From Methanoregula sp. PtaU1.Bin051 (GTDB taxonomy: Archaea > Halobacteriota > Methanomicrobia > Methanomicrobiales > Methanospirillaceae), in contig MVRE01000018.1 in assembly GCA_002067895.1 (NCBI GenBank), positions 1-45,694 of the forward strand: a stretch of DNA of 45,694 nucleotides, read 5' to 3'. The position numbers and the translations under genes were made by a program. Below are positions 26,085-35,331 of the stretch, in pieces (the stretch's first letter is position 1; each line of letters starts with the position of its first letter). Under the pieces are notes generated by a model that saw only the letters and a list, made by a program, of their open reading frames with translations, was not told where the DNA came from and searched no databases.

Positions 26085-26578
26085 GCATTTTCACTTCCGC
26101 ACGTTTGATCATACGATTTTCCGACACCCTGAATGATATCCGCGCGGGTGACGATACCTACAAGTAGTTTCCCTCGCATGACTGGGAGACGGGCTATACC
26201 CTCTTTGAGCATCAGAGAGGCAGCAGCCTCAATATCCATCTCTTCAGTTGCAGTTACTACGCGATGGGTCATTGCCTTTTTAACCGGCGTATCGCCTATA
26301 TTTGTCAGGGCGTGTTTGGTCTTTTCCCAGTTGATGAACTCCCGGATTGGTATCTCGATAATCTCGAGAGGGGAGGGAAGCCAGAGGTCATCGGAAACCC
26401 GCGATGTCTCCAGTTGTGCAATCACGTCGGATTCAGTAATAATACCGGCAAGTTCCCCATTGTCAAGTACCGGGAGCCCCCCGATGTGGTTTTTCCTGAG
26501 CAGTGCTACAGCCTCACGGAGCGGTGAGGTTACGGTGCAGGTGATTACATTTTTTGTCATGATGTCCTTGACAAGCAT
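26081..26578 (-). CDS. Two-CBS-domain protein within the arginine operon
   Basis: A 165-residue protein made of two CBS domains (about 1-60 and 100-160): VKDIMTKNVITCTVTSPLREAVALLRKNHIGGLPVLDNGELAGIITESDVI, then VKKAMTHRVVTATEEMDIEAAASLMLKEGIARLPVMRGKLLVGIVTRADII. Such pairs bind adenine nucleotides or SAM. The ATG at 26578 is preferred over GTG at 26587 because aggtgat, a strong Shine-Dalgarno match, lies just before it. It sits between argC and argJ with 4-base coupling to argJ, which suggests it senses energy or cofactor state for this pathway; that is inference. Confidence 0.9.
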   Translation of the reverse strand: MLVKDIMTKNVITCTVTSPLREAVALLRKNHIGGLPVLDNGELAGIITESDVIAQLETSRVSDDLWLPSPLEIIEIPIREFINWEKTKHALTNIGDTPVKKAMTHRVVTATEEMDIEAAASLMLKEGIARLPVMRGKLLVGIVTRADIIQGVGKSYDQTCGSENA

Positions 26579-26587
26579 CCGGATCAC

Positions 26588-27574
26588 CTACGGGAGCATA
26601 CCGGCGTGAACCAGCCCGTCGGTTTCTTTATATCCGCACATGAGGTTCATGTTCTGGATCGCCTGCCCGCTTGCACCTTTAACAAGGTTGTCGATTGCCG
26701 ATACGACAACTACCCGGTGCCCCTCGGATTCTACCGCGATATCGCAGAAGTTGCTTCCCCGCACGGCTGCAAGCGACGGTTTCTGGAGACGGACAAAGAA
26801 TTCATCCTTGTAGTACTCCCTGTAAATTCCTTCCACTTCCTTTGTGTCCATAGGATCGTCAAGCAGGATGTGGGCAGTCGTCAGGATGCCGCGGTTGACT
26901 GGGACAAGATGCGGGGTAAAGTAGCATTTTGCCGTCGAGCCGAGAAAGGCAAGTTCCTGTTTCATCTCAGCGAGATGACGGTGTGATGTCCACTTGTAGG
27001 GTCCGACATTATCCCCGACGTTCGGGTAATGGGTGGTAGCCGACGGATTGTCCCCGGCGCCCGAGACCCCGGTCTTTGAGTCAAAGATCACGGTATGGGC
27101 GTACTTCGCAAGCGGTGCTGCGGCAAGTGTTGCGCCGGTCGGAAAGCAGCCGGGGTTCGCAACACAGGAAACGTCAACGATATCCTTACGGTGAATCTCA
27201 GGAATGCCATACGGCACTTCGAAGAAATCGGTATGGGCAACACCATACACCTTTTCATAGACTGCCTTGGGCAGCCGGTAATCCGCGCTTAAATCAATTA
27301 CTTTAATCCCACGGGAAAGCAGTTTTCCCGCATAGGTCATCGCAGCTGTATGCGGTACGGCGAGGAATGCAACATCCGCATCGATTGCACCAGTCTCCGG
27401 ATTGGAGAATGCAAGATCCGTAAACCCCTTCAGGTGAGGATGAACCTGGATGAGGGGCGTTCCTGCAAGCTTACGGGACGTGACGCAGACGACTTCGGCT
27501 GCCGTATGGTGATGGAGAAGCCGGATCAGTTCCCCGCCGGCATATCCTGATGCTCCGATGATCGCAACCTTCAT
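26588..27574 (-). CDS. argC: N-acetyl-gamma-glutamyl-phosphate reductase
   Basis: The 328-residue NADPH-dependent enzyme carries out the third step of arginine synthesis. The Rossmann start is [18 protein letters not shown], the catalytic Cys143 lies in [11 protein letters not shown], and [11 protein letters not shown] and [11 protein letters not shown] complete the family pattern. It is the first gene of a minus-strand run with the CBS gene, argJ and argB, with no gap to the CBS gene. The 92-bp space upstream should hold the operon promoter, but no convincing TATA box was picked out. Confidence 0.96.
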   Translation of the reverse strand: MKVAIIGASGYAGGELIRLLHHHTAAEVVCVTSRKLAGTPLIQVHPHLKGFTDLAFSNPETGAIDADVAFLAVPHTAAMTYAGKLLSRGIKVIDLSADYRLPKAVYEKVYGVAHTDFFEVPYGIPEIHRKDIVDVSCVANPGCFPTGATLAAAPLAKYAHTVIFDSKTGVSGAGDNPSATTHYPNVGDNVGPYKWTSHRHLAEMKQELAFLGSTAKCYFTPHLVPVNRGILTTAHILLDDPMDTKEVEGIYREYYKDEFFVRLQKPSLAAVRGSNFCDIAVESEGHRVVVVSAIDNLVKGASGQAIQNMNLMCGYKETDGLVHAGMLP

Positions 27575-27666
27575 GCATCACTATTCTGCCGGAAAAACCT
27601 TAATGGTTATCTCGTCAGCGCTGTAAACAAAAAAAATTGGATTCAGGATTTATCCGCGTTATTGCT

Positions 27667-28584
27667 TTATGGCTGTTCCAGCCTGCGCTCATAAACCGTA
27701 TGAAGGCGCCCCGCAAGAATCTCGATCCGTTGCCGGTCTTCGAGCCCCTCAAGGAGATCAGCAGGAATAGCGTCGATCCCTTTCTTTGCCCCGATATATG
27801 CCCCGCAGATAAGGGCGATTGTATCGGTATTACCGCCAACATGAGCGGCAACAGTCAGCAGATCGGGGGGGTGTTCCTCATACCGGCTGATAAGGAAGAA
27901 TGAGAGCGGAAGAGTCTGGTAAACCGAGACATCATGACCGATCTTAAGGACGGCCGTGTCGGTATCGAATCCCTCGCGGGCGAGCATCAGAGCATTACGG
28001 ATCCTCCCGCCAAGTATCTCATCCTCAACGGATGCTTTTTTTCCCGCCTGTGCAACTGCATCACCGCTTCCCTTGAGGGCATAATGGATCAGCACCGCCA
28101 GTGTCGAGACTGCGGCATGTGCGGCCGGGTGCGTGTGGGTTACGTTGCATGCCCGGACAGCACGCTCTGCACTTTCCGATAAGCCGGGGTAAGAGAGTAC
28201 GAAAGGGATAGCGAGGGAAAGGCAGCCGGCTGTTGTTGATTTAACTCCCGCCGATGTCGGGTCATCTCTGAGCATATGCTCGCAAGCAGCAGCAATCGAT
28301 CCATCAGGGAACCGGAGGTTTCCCCGGGCATAGAGTTCTTTGAGTGCAGATGCATACCGCTCCTCGTTAAATCTCCCGTCAGCAAGGAGAGTTCCTACGA
28401 GGATAAGGAGCTGGGTATCATCGGTATACTGGCCGGGGTTCAGACCCGCGTTCGGATGGCCTTTAAAGGCCCGCCGGTAACCGTACTGCATCTTCTGCAG
28501 GTTCGGTGATGTACTCTCGTTTGGCATGCCAAGCGCGTCACCGATTGCGGCTCCCAGCATGCAGCCCTTGAATTTCTCCAGCAT
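27667..28584 (-). CDS. ADP-ribosylglycohydrolase (DraG-like)
   Basis: The 305-residue protein has the three metal-site motifs of the family: GAAIGDALGMPNE (about 11-23), QYTDDTQLL (Asp55, Asp56) and HVGGNTDTIALICGAYIGA near 249-267. DraG-type enzymes remove ADP-ribose from proteins using two Mg or Mn ions. In nitrogen fixers DraG reactivates nitrogenase reductase, but no nif or draT gene is in sight, so another ADP-ribosyl substrate is equally possible. It is divergent from acs. Confidence 0.9.
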   Translation of the reverse strand: MLEKFKGCMLGAAIGDALGMPNESTSPNLQKMQYGYRRAFKGHPNAGLNPGQYTDDTQLLILVGTLLADGRFNEERYASALKELYARGNLRFPDGSIAAACEHMLRDDPTSAGVKSTTAGCLSLAIPFVLSYPGLSESAERAVRACNVTHTHPAAHAAVSTLAVLIHYALKGSGDAVAQAGKKASVEDEILGGRIRNALMLAREGFDTDTAVLKIGHDVSVYQTLPLSFFLISRYEEHPPDLLTVAAHVGGNTDTIALICGAYIGAKKGIDAIPADLLEGLEDRQRIEILAGRLHTVYERRLEQP

Positions 28585-28688
28585 TATTCAAGTATATCTA
28601 ACTGCGGAAGATAATGGTTCTTGTAATTTTCTTTTTAGTTTTGCATTAAGATCCTAAATCTATTAACTAATTAACTGCAATGGAAACA

Positions 28689-28707
28689 GCACCACGGGAC
28701 GTGGTGC
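28689..28707. promoter_or_regulatory. Dyad operator candidate upstream of acs
   Basis: An 8-bp perfect inverted repeat with 3-nt spacer, gcaccacg-gga-cgtggtgc, ends 8 bases before the acs TATA box. Its place beside the TFB recognition region fits a transcription-factor site; it could serve acs or the divergent ADP-ribosylglycohydrolase gene. Confidence 0.55.
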
Positions 28708-28715
28708 AGCAAATG

Positions 28716-28724
28716 TATAAATAG
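28716..28724 (+). promoter_or_regulatory. TATA box of the acs operon
   Basis: The sequence tataaatag is a near-ideal archaeal TATA box, 39 bases before the ATG at 28763. Transcription would start near 28745, leaving a leader of about 15-20 bases that includes atcggtgg as a weak ribosome site. Confidence 0.7.
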
Positions 28725-28762
28725 AGTTTTAAAATGATTAATAATGTAGAATCGGTGGACAC

Positions 28763-30658
28763 ATGACTGAAGATTTTGATGTAAGGCTTGTAACGGAGGC
28801 AAAGTACTATTATCCAGACCCCCAGTACAAGAGGAATTCGTGGATGGGAGATTACCAGACTGCTTACAAGAATTTTCTGGCTGACCCCGATGCGTTCTGG
28901 AGCACTATGGCTCAGGAGCTTGATTGGATCCGGCCGTGGGACGCGGTCAAGGAATGGAAGTATCCGTATGCCAAGTGGTTCACGAACGCTAAATTGAATG
29001 TTACACTGAACTGCCTTGACCGGCATGTCAACGATCACAGGCGCAACAAGGTAGCACTGATCTGGAAGGGTGAAGAAGGCAGGGAACGCATTTTTACCTA
29101 CCAGTCCCTGCTCTCGAGTGTTAACAGGTTTGCAAACGCGTTGAAGAAGATCGGTATAAAAAAGGGCGATCGGGTCTGTATCTACATGCCCCTTGTTCCC
29201 GAACAGGTAATTGCAATGCTGGCCTGCGCACGGATTGGGGCTGTGCATAGTGTTGTATTCGGAGGATTCGGTGCAGCTGCACTAAACATGCGAATCAATG
29301 ATGCAGAAGCCAAGGTTGTTGTCACCGCAGACATTACTGTTCGCCGCGGGAAGGCCATCCAGCTCAAGACAATTGTCGAAGAGGCAATCATCAATGCCCC
29401 GACCGTTGAGCATGTTGTTGTCTTACGGCGCAGGAAACCGATGGTTGACCTTCAGGACCCAATCGAGATCGACTTCGATGAGATAATGGAAGGGGTTTCC
29501 GATGAATGTCCGGCTGAGACGATGGATGCGGAAGATCCGTTTTTTATTCTCTATACCAGTGGTTCAACCGGTAAGCCGAAAGGGATTGTCCATGCCTGCG
29601 GCGGTTACATGGTCGGGACCTACTATACAAGCAAGTATATTTTCGATATCAAGGATAACGACATTTTCTGGTGCACAGCGGATCCCGGATGGATTACCGG
29701 CCATAGTTACATCGTCTATGGGCCGCTTGCCGCAGGGGCGACTATTTTCATTACGGAACTGACGCCTGATTATCCGGATGCAGGCAGTTACTGGAAACTT
29801 ATCGAACAGCAGAAGATCACGATCTTCTACACCGCCCCGACAGCGATCAGGATGTTCATGAAAATGGGTGAGAGCTGGCCCAATAAATACAACCTGAATT
29901 CGCTGCGAATCATCGGGTCGGTAGGTGAACCTCTCAATCCTGAAGCATTCGAATGGTACTACCACGTCATCGGGAAGGATAAGACACCCATTCTGGACAC
30001 ATGGTGGCAGACTGAAACCGGGATGCTTTTGATAACAACCGTACTGGGAGAACCATTGAGGCCAGGATTTGCCGGAAAGCCAATACCCGGTATCATCGCC
30101 GATGTCGTGGACAAGAACGGAAAGTCCGTCCCGCCAGGCACCGGGGGTTTCCTTATCATCAAAGCGCCGTGGCCCTCAATGCTAAGGACCGTATACAAGG
30201 ACGATGAGCGATACCGGAAATACTGGTATACAATCGATGGGGTCTATACTGCCGGTGACCTCGCGGTTAAAGGCAAGGATGGCTATATCATGATCCTCGG
30301 CAGGTCCGATGACATCATCATCGTCGCCGGGCACAACATCGGGACCGCCGAGGTTGAGAGCGCGCTCGTTTCCCATCATGCTGTTGCAGAAGCGGCAGTT
30401 ATCGGGAAACCGGACATGGTCAAGGGGAACTCGATAAAAGCGTTCGTTATCCTCAGGGTTGGCAACCAGCAATCGGACAAGCTGATGCAGGAACTGATAT
30501 ACCATGTCCGTAATACACTGGGGCCCATTGCGGTTCCCCAGGAGATCGAGTTCGTGGAGAAGCTGCCAAAAACACGAAGCGGCAAGATCATGCGACGGGT
30601 CCTGAAAGCAAAGGAGCTGGGGATGGATCCCGGAGATGTATCGACACTGGAAGAGTAA
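28763..30658 (+). CDS. acs: Acetyl-CoA synthetase (AMP-forming)
   Basis: A 631-residue enzyme that makes acetyl-CoA from acetate, CoA and ATP through acetyl-AMP. The adenylate motif is YTSGSTGKPKG (about 264-274), then TWWQTETGMLL, the hinge segment GRSDDIIIVAGHNIGTAEVE and the C-terminal RSGKIMRRVLKA. Lys608 in that motif is the site acetylated in regulated homologues. Length and order are normal. The gene is followed after 36 bp by an MFS transporter, so acetate uptake and activation are probably one operon. This fits a hydrogenotrophic methanogen using acetate as carbon source. Confidence 0.96.
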   Translation: MTEDFDVRLVTEAKYYYPDPQYKRNSWMGDYQTAYKNFLADPDAFWSTMAQELDWIRPWDAVKEWKYPYAKWFTNAKLNVTLNCLDRHVNDHRRNKVALIWKGEEGRERIFTYQSLLSSVNRFANALKKIGIKKGDRVCIYMPLVPEQVIAMLACARIGAVHSVVFGGFGAAALNMRINDAEAKVVVTADITVRRGKAIQLKTIVEEAIINAPTVEHVVVLRRRKPMVDLQDPIEIDFDEIMEGVSDECPAETMDAEDPFFILYTSGSTGKPKGIVHACGGYMVGTYYTSKYIFDIKDNDIFWCTADPGWITGHSYIVYGPLAAGATIFITELTPDYPDAGSYWKLIEQQKITIFYTAPTAIRMFMKMGESWPNKYNLNSLRIIGSVGEPLNPEAFEWYYHVIGKDKTPILDTWWQTETGMLLITTVLGEPLRPGFAGKPIPGIIADVVDKNGKSVPPGTGGFLIIKAPWPSMLRTVYKDDERYRKYWYTIDGVYTAGDLAVKGKDGYIMILGRSDDIIIVAGHNIGTAEVESALVSHHAVAEAAVIGKPDMVKGNSIKAFVILRVGNQQSDKLMQELIYHVRNTLGPIAVPQEIEFVEKLPKTRSGKIMRRVLKAKELGMDPGDVSTLEE

Positions 30659-30694
30659 ATTCATAAACAATTTTTTCAATGGGAGCTTGTGGAG

Positions 30695-31957
30695 ATGTCA
30701 TCCGAACCTGAAGAGAAAATACTGGGAATGCACGCCGAGAGAGGCAGGTGGGCGCTCGTCCTGATAGGAATGGTGATCAATCTCTGTCTGGGTACAATCT
30801 ACTCGTGGAGCGTCTTTGTCGGACCGCTCACCGATTATTTCAAAGGAGCCCTTGGGCAAACGGTAACTGCAAATGAAATTCTGATGCCGTTTTCTGTTTT
30901 TCTGGCTTTCTTTGCCATAGCCATGCCTTTTACCGGTAAATACATTGAGACTCTGGGGCCGAGGAAAGTCACCATTATCGGCGGTATTTTGACCGGTCTT
31001 GGATGGCTCCTCGCGTCGACAGTAACATCGGTCTGGATGCTCTTCATCGTCTATGGTGTTATTGGCGGTATCGGTGTCGGGATCGCATATGGCGTCCCGG
31101 TTGCTGTTTCCGCACGGTGGTTCCCGGACCGCCGGGGGACTGCAGTGGGACTCACCCTGCTTGGTTTCGGATTTTCAGCGTTTCTTACAGCAAACATCGC
31201 CGGATATCTGATATCCGCAACCGGTGTTATGACAACGTTCCGGATTTTCGGAATAGCGTTCATCATTCTCATCATCCTGCTAGCACTCCCGTTCCGGTTC
31301 CCTCCCGCAGGCTGGAAACCATCAGGATGGACTCCGCCTGCCGGATCAAGTGCGCATCCGGTCTGCGAGTGCGATCGGGGAGCTATGCTAAGAAGTAGTG
31401 CTTTCTACGGCCTCTGGGCATGCTACTTCATCGGGTGCCTCGCAGGGCTGATGGCGATCTCGATTGCAAAACCTGTCGGCACTGACGTGGGTGTTGCTGC
31501 AGGCCTTGCAACGATGCTGGTCGGGTTCTTTGCGATCTTTAACGGCGGTGGCCGCCCGGTATTCGGGGCACTGACTGACCGGTTCACACCCCGGAATACA
31601 GCAATACTCTCGTTTGCCCTCCTTGCGCTCGCCTCTCTGATACTCTGGCAGGCACCTGGAATTGTTACCTACGTAGTCGCGTTTGCTGTTCTATGGGGAT
31701 GTCTCGGCGGGTGGCTGGCAATCGCCCCGACGACAACGGCGTCCTACTTCGGTACCTGTGATTACCCACGGTGCTACGGGGTTGTTTTTCTTGCCTATGG
31801 TGCCGGTGCGATAGCAGGGCCGCAGCTTGCAGGGTTTATCAAGACATCAACCGGTTCCTATATGGGTGTATTTCCCTATGTCTTCGTTCTTGCAATAATC
31901 GGGATTATCATCGCATTTTTACTGATGAAACCCCCTCAAATCCAAAAAACATCGTAA
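30695..31957 (+). CDS. MFS transporter, OxlT-like
   Basis: A 420-residue, 12-helix major facilitator protein of the oxalate:formate antiporter family: NLCLGTIYSWSVFVGPL in helix 1, LGPRKVTIIGG between helices 2 and 3, IGGIGVGIAYGVPVAVSARWFPDRRGTAVGL around helix 4, FNGGGRPVFGALTDRFTPRNT between helices 8 and 9. The gene neighbourhood suggests acetate or another monocarboxylate as substrate; oxalate itself is unproven. The ATG at 30695 has gggag (30681-30685) upstream; GTG at 30689 is possible. Confidence 0.85.
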   Translation: MSSEPEEKILGMHAERGRWALVLIGMVINLCLGTIYSWSVFVGPLTDYFKGALGQTVTANEILMPFSVFLAFFAIAMPFTGKYIETLGPRKVTIIGGILTGLGWLLASTVTSVWMLFIVYGVIGGIGVGIAYGVPVAVSARWFPDRRGTAVGLTLLGFGFSAFLTANIAGYLISATGVMTTFRIFGIAFIILIILLALPFRFPPAGWKPSGWTPPAGSSAHPVCECDRGAMLRSSAFYGLWACYFIGCLAGLMAISIAKPVGTDVGVAAGLATMLVGFFAIFNGGGRPVFGALTDRFTPRNTAILSFALLALASLILWQAPGIVTYVVAFAVLWGCLGGWLAIAPTTTASYFGTCDYPRCYGVVFLAYGAGAIAGPQLAGFIKTSTGSYMGVFPYVFVLAIIGIIIAFLLMKPPQIQKTS

Positions 31958-31998
31958 TTTTTCCCGATTACAGGCCAAGGAGAAATCCGCCTTAAAAA

Positions 31999-33096
31999 TC
32001 ACTTACTGATCTTCTTTCGCTGTGCAATCCGGTAACCTGTGATTACCTGAACTGAGTCAGGGAATTGCGCATCCAGTTCAGGGTCGCCTGTATCGACATA
32101 TAGCAAGGGGGTATCCGCACACTTCGCCGGTGTGGCTACGATGATGATATTGCTCAAGCCCACCTTTCTGATAACCTCAGCACTTATCTGTTGGGTCCCC
32201 CTCCCAAAGATGAATCCCTGAGCCCCAATCGGGCTGACAATGATCCGGCTATCGGCATCATTATTCAGGGTTGCAAGCAGCGCACGCTCATCTGCATCGT
32301 TCACTAATAAAAGACGGTTTCGCACGACATCGACACCGAGGAGTGTCTTCCTGAGTCCTAATTTGTGTACTATACTTTCCGTTGTTGTCCCGGCTCCGAT
32401 GATGTAGGTTGTATCCGGTAGCATCACTTCAGTAATGAAATTGGCTATCTCATTTTTTGCGCGCTCTTCATCCTTTTCTTCGATTACGTGCTTTGCGGTC
32501 TGTACATATTCTTCAAGTGCCGCTACTCGTGCAATCCCGTACAGGCGCGTGGAAAGGATCCCCTTCCGGTAACTCTGTTCATCGATATCGAGGATCTCAG
32601 CCTCTCTTGTCATAAGTGAACCGGCGTTTTCTAGGACTGCTGCTACAGATTTGGGGTCGATGGCGAATACGGCAGAATACATCTTAACCCCTGCAGGGAT
32701 GCCTAACATGGGGACTTTCGAACCGACAGTGTCATACACATCCCGCGCCGTCCCATCCCCGCCACAGAACAGGACGAGATCCACATGTTCATCTAGAAAC
32801 AACCTGCAGGCCCGTCTTGTATCGTCTGCTGTTGTGCTTCCAACCGGTGAGTTGTATACGATGGAAAAACAAAAAATCCCTGCTTTCTGCAGAGCTGTCT
32901 CCCCCATAAGGCCGGAACAGGTTAAAAAAGTGATATCGTTTCCATGGATGTATTTCAATGCAGATATCGCCCGTTCATTCGCAGAGGGGACAGCCCCGCG
33001 CCGGAGTGCTTCAGTTATGACCCCGTCGGTCCCCTTAAGCCCGACAGTACCTCCTAGACCGGCGACGGGGTTGACTACAAAGCCGATCCTGTGCAT
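31999..33096 (-). CDS. ATP-NAD kinase-like protein (AcoX type)
   Basis: The 365-residue product has the NAD/diacylglycerol kinase fold: IGFVVNPVAGLGG (about 4-16), VLFCGGDGTARDV (GGDGT at 112-116) and TYIIGAGTTTESIVHKLG further on. It is longer than plain NAD kinase and closest in layout to AcoX-like proteins, whose substrate is not settled. The ATG at 33096 is chosen because the nucleotide-binding strand begins there. It follows trpB2 after 10 bp on the same strand, so the two are probably one operon. Confidence 0.8.
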   Translation of the reverse strand: MHRIGFVVNPVAGLGGTVGLKGTDGVITEALRRGAVPSANERAISALKYIHGNDITFLTCSGLMGETALQKAGIFCFSIVYNSPVGSTTADDTRRACRLFLDEHVDLVLFCGGDGTARDVYDTVGSKVPMLGIPAGVKMYSAVFAIDPKSVAAVLENAGSLMTREAEILDIDEQSYRKGILSTRLYGIARVAALEEYVQTAKHVIEEKDEERAKNEIANFITEVMLPDTTYIIGAGTTTESIVHKLGLRKTLLGVDVVRNRLLLVNDADERALLATLNNDADSRIIVSPIGAQGFIFGRGTQQISAEVIRKVGLSNIIIVATPAKCADTPLLYVDTGDPELDAQFPDSVQVITGYRIAQRKKISK

Positions 33097-33106
33097 AAAA
33101 AAGAAA

Positions 33107-34465
33107 TCAGGGGATTTTCGGAAGCCGGGCAAGAGACTGCTTGATCAGTTCAGCAGGATACTCATAATCGACCAGCTTCTTTGCATAGAACGCATCATAC
33201 GCGGTCATATCGAAGTTGCCGTGCCCGGAGCAGTTGAAGAGAATGGTTTTCGCTTCACCGGTCTTCCGGCACTCCAGCGCCTGATCGATTGCTGCCTTTA
33301 CCGCATGTGAAGTCTCGGGAGCAACGATAATTCCCTCTGTACGGGCAAATGTCTGGGCAGCTTCGAAAACCTCGCTCTGGTGGTATGCAACTGCACGCAT
33401 TACCCCTTCATGGACCAGCTTAGACACGATGGGGGAGTCTCCGTGATACCGGAGACCGCCTGCATGGATCGATGGCGGGACAAAATCATGCCCGAGTGTG
33501 AACATTTTAAGGAGCGGGGTTAAGCCGGCAACATCACCGAAATCGTATGCGTAGAGCCCCTTGGTAAGCGTGGGGCAGGAAGCCGGTTCGACTCCGATGA
33601 GATCAACATCCTTGTGCTTCCCGCTCATTTTGTCTCCGGCAAACGGGAAAGAGATCCCGGCAAAGTTGGAGCCTCCTCCGACGCAACCAATCACGACATC
33701 GGGATACTCATCGACCTTGGCCAGCTGCTCACGGCATTCCTGGCCAATAACTGTCTGGTGGAGGCAGACATGGTTGAGCACGGATCCCAGAGCGTAATTG
33801 GTATCTTTATGCGTCGCAGCATCCTCCACCGCTTCGGAGATTGCTATACCAAGGCTTCCCGGCGTCTCGGGATCCTTGGCCAGCACCACCTGTCCGGATT
33901 TTGTCTTGGTACTCGGGCTCGGGATGCATTCCGCACCCCAGACCTGCATCATGGATTTCCGGTACGGTTTCTGGGTGTAGCTTGAGCGCACCATGTAGAT
34001 TGTGCACTGCAGGTCATACAACATCGTTGCGAATGCGAGGGCGGAACCCCACTGGCCGGCACCGGTCTCTGTTGCAATCCTCTCAACACCGGCTTTCATG
34101 TTGTAGTATGCCTGAGGGACAGATGTATTGGGTTTGTGGCTCCCGGCAGGACTGACCCCCTCCCACTTGTAATAGATTTTGGCCGGGGTTTTCAGGTGCC
34201 GTTCAAGTCGCTTTGCCCTGTAAAGCGGACTGGGTCTCCAGAGAGACAGTACTTCAAGGACTTCCGCTGGGATATCTATGTACCGATCGGGGCTCATTTC
34301 CTGTCGGATCAGTTCCATGGGGAAGATTGCCGATAGATCCTCGGGACCCACCGGTTTTTGTGTCGCCGGATGAAGGGGCGGATCCAATGGTGAGAGGAGA
34401 TCAGCAAGCACATTATACCAGCGCTTGGGCATTTCTTCCTCGTCAAGGAGGATTTTTGTTTGCAT
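33107..34465 (-). CDS. trpB: Tryptophan synthase beta chain 2 (TrpB2)
   Basis: A 452-residue TrpB2-type protein. The PLP lysine is Lys111 in [27 protein letters not shown] and [12 protein letters not shown] are the indole-site and phosphate-binding loops. TrpB2 is longer than TrpB1 and does not pair with TrpA in the usual way; it may salvage indole. The ATG at 34465 is preferred over 34480: the TATA box at 34489-34496 predicts transcription starting near 34466, so the first ATG would not be in the mRNA. Confidence 0.92.
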   Translation of the reverse strand: MQTKILLDEEEMPKRWYNVLADLLSPLDPPLHPATQKPVGPEDLSAIFPMELIRQEMSPDRYIDIPAEVLEVLSLWRPSPLYRAKRLERHLKTPAKIYYKWEGVSPAGSHKPNTSVPQAYYNMKAGVERIATETGAGQWGSALAFATMLYDLQCTIYMVRSSYTQKPYRKSMMQVWGAECIPSPSTKTKSGQVVLAKDPETPGSLGIAISEAVEDAATHKDTNYALGSVLNHVCLHQTVIGQECREQLAKVDEYPDVVIGCVGGGSNFAGISFPFAGDKMSGKHKDVDLIGVEPASCPTLTKGLYAYDFGDVAGLTPLLKMFTLGHDFVPPSIHAGGLRYHGDSPIVSKLVHEGVMRAVAYHQSEVFEAAQTFARTEGIIVAPETSHAVKAAIDQALECRKTGEAKTILFNCSGHGNFDMTAYDAFYAKKLVDYEYPAELIKQSLARLPKIP

Positions 34466-34474
34466 ACATGCAAA
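34459..34474. repeat. Dyad over the trpB2 start codon
   Basis: A 7-bp inverted repeat with a 2-nt spacer, tttgcat-ac-atgcaaa, covers the chosen trpB2 start codon and predicted transcription start. It could be a second regulatory site or chance. Confidence 0.4.
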
Positions 34475-34480
34475 TCTCAT

Positions 34481-34496
34481 TGTACAGATATATACT
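34481..34496 (-). promoter_or_regulatory. trpB2 promoter: TATA box with a TGTACA box
   Basis: On the minus strand the order is gtatatat (34489-34496), TGTACA (34481-34486), then the predicted start site near 34466. TGTACA is the TRP-box consensus bound by TrpY in Methanothermobacter, which is known to regulate trpB2 there. The box lies between TATA and start, where a bound protein would block polymerase. The assignment to a TrpY-like regulator is inference; no such gene is in the window. Confidence 0.55.
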
Positions 34497-34632
34497 TAAT
34501 TGAGCACAGTTGCTGATTATTGAACATTGTTTCCAATGACAATCACGAGAAGAATAGCAGGACCGGTATCTCCAACCACCGAAAGAGGTAAAAAAATCCA
34601 TCAGATGATAACGATTTGAAAAGCAGGAATAA

Positions 34633-34707
34633 TAGCGAGGGATGGATTTGAACCATCGATCTACGGGTTATGAGCCCGCCGGGATATCCTGACTACCCCA
34701 CCTCGCT
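34633..34707 (-). tRNA. Initiator tRNA-Met (anticodon CAT)
   Basis: A complete 75-base cloverleaf reads on the minus strand: 7-bp acceptor stem agcgagg/cctcgct, D arm ggg/ccc, anticodon arm gcggg-ctcataa-cccgt with anticodon CAT, five-base variable loop, T arm gatgg-ttcaaat-ccatc and discriminator A at 34633. The A1:U72 pair and the three G:C pairs next to the anticodon loop mark it as the initiator. CCA is not encoded. A TATA-like agatatatg lies about 45 bp upstream. Confidence 0.93.
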
Positions 34708-34832
34708 GCGTCAGGTAAGCAGGGTTATACTATTGCCGGTTTGCGTACATATATCTTTCTTTACGTCAGAAGCCCCTGCAGTATCGTCATTTCCGGCATC
34801 CTTAATACCTTTCGGGGTTCAACCAGATTCTA

Positions 34833-35255
34833 ATGGAAGATGACGAGCTGACGAAATTGCGGGAGAAAAAGATGCAGGAGCTCAGGGATCGCTTCGATCC
34901 CGCAAAGAGACAGGTACCAGCAGGACATGTCCCGGTGATCGAGGTTGACGAAACCCGGTTTGCAAGGCTTCTTAAAGATCATCCCGCCCTCGTCATCGAT
35001 TTCTGGGCAGAGTGGTGTGGCCCATGCCGGCGCGTCGCCCCTGTTGTAGAAGAGCTTGCGCAGGAATTTGCGGGCAGAGTTACGTTTGCCAAATGCGATA
35101 CGGATCGCAACCAGCGTCTTGCCATGCAGTTTGGGATCAATGCCATTCCCTGCCTGATCCTGTTCTCCCGTGGTCAGATGGTAGATCGGATTATTGGTGC
35201 ACTACCCAAAGAGACGATTCGGACAAAAATAATGCGAAATTATAATTTGCAATAA
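34833..35255 (+). CDS. trxA: Thioredoxin
   Basis: A 140-residue thioredoxin with active site WAEWCGPCRRVAP (Cys62, Cys65), then FAKCDTDRNQRLAMQFGINAIPCLILF with the cis-Pro. An N-terminal extension of about 35 charged residues (DDELTKLREKKMQELRDRF) precedes the fold and may form a helix. No signal peptide, so it is cytoplasmic. A TATA-like ccttaatacc lies about 28 bases before the ATG, so the transcript may be leaderless. Confidence 0.93.
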   Translation: MEDDELTKLREKKMQELRDRFDPAKRQVPAGHVPVIEVDETRFARLLKDHPALVIDFWAEWCGPCRRVAPVVEELAQEFAGRVTFAKCDTDRNQRLAMQFGINAIPCLILFSRGQMVDRIIGALPKETIRTKIMRNYNLQ

Positions 35256-35331
35256 GGTCGGTCTTAAAAAGGGGATGATTCGATCTGGAAGGTCAATTGT
35301 GAAAAAAAAATACAAATGAAAATTGTAATGA

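Noticed and set aside
28667-29248. 193-codon minus-strand frame over the acs start
   Set aside because: Overlaps the acs promoter and coding start; no recognisable product.
34633-34707. Initiator tRNA as the attachment site of the right-end element
   Set aside because: It lies about 8.7 kb from the integrase with housekeeping genes between, and no repeated tRNA end was found near 43300.
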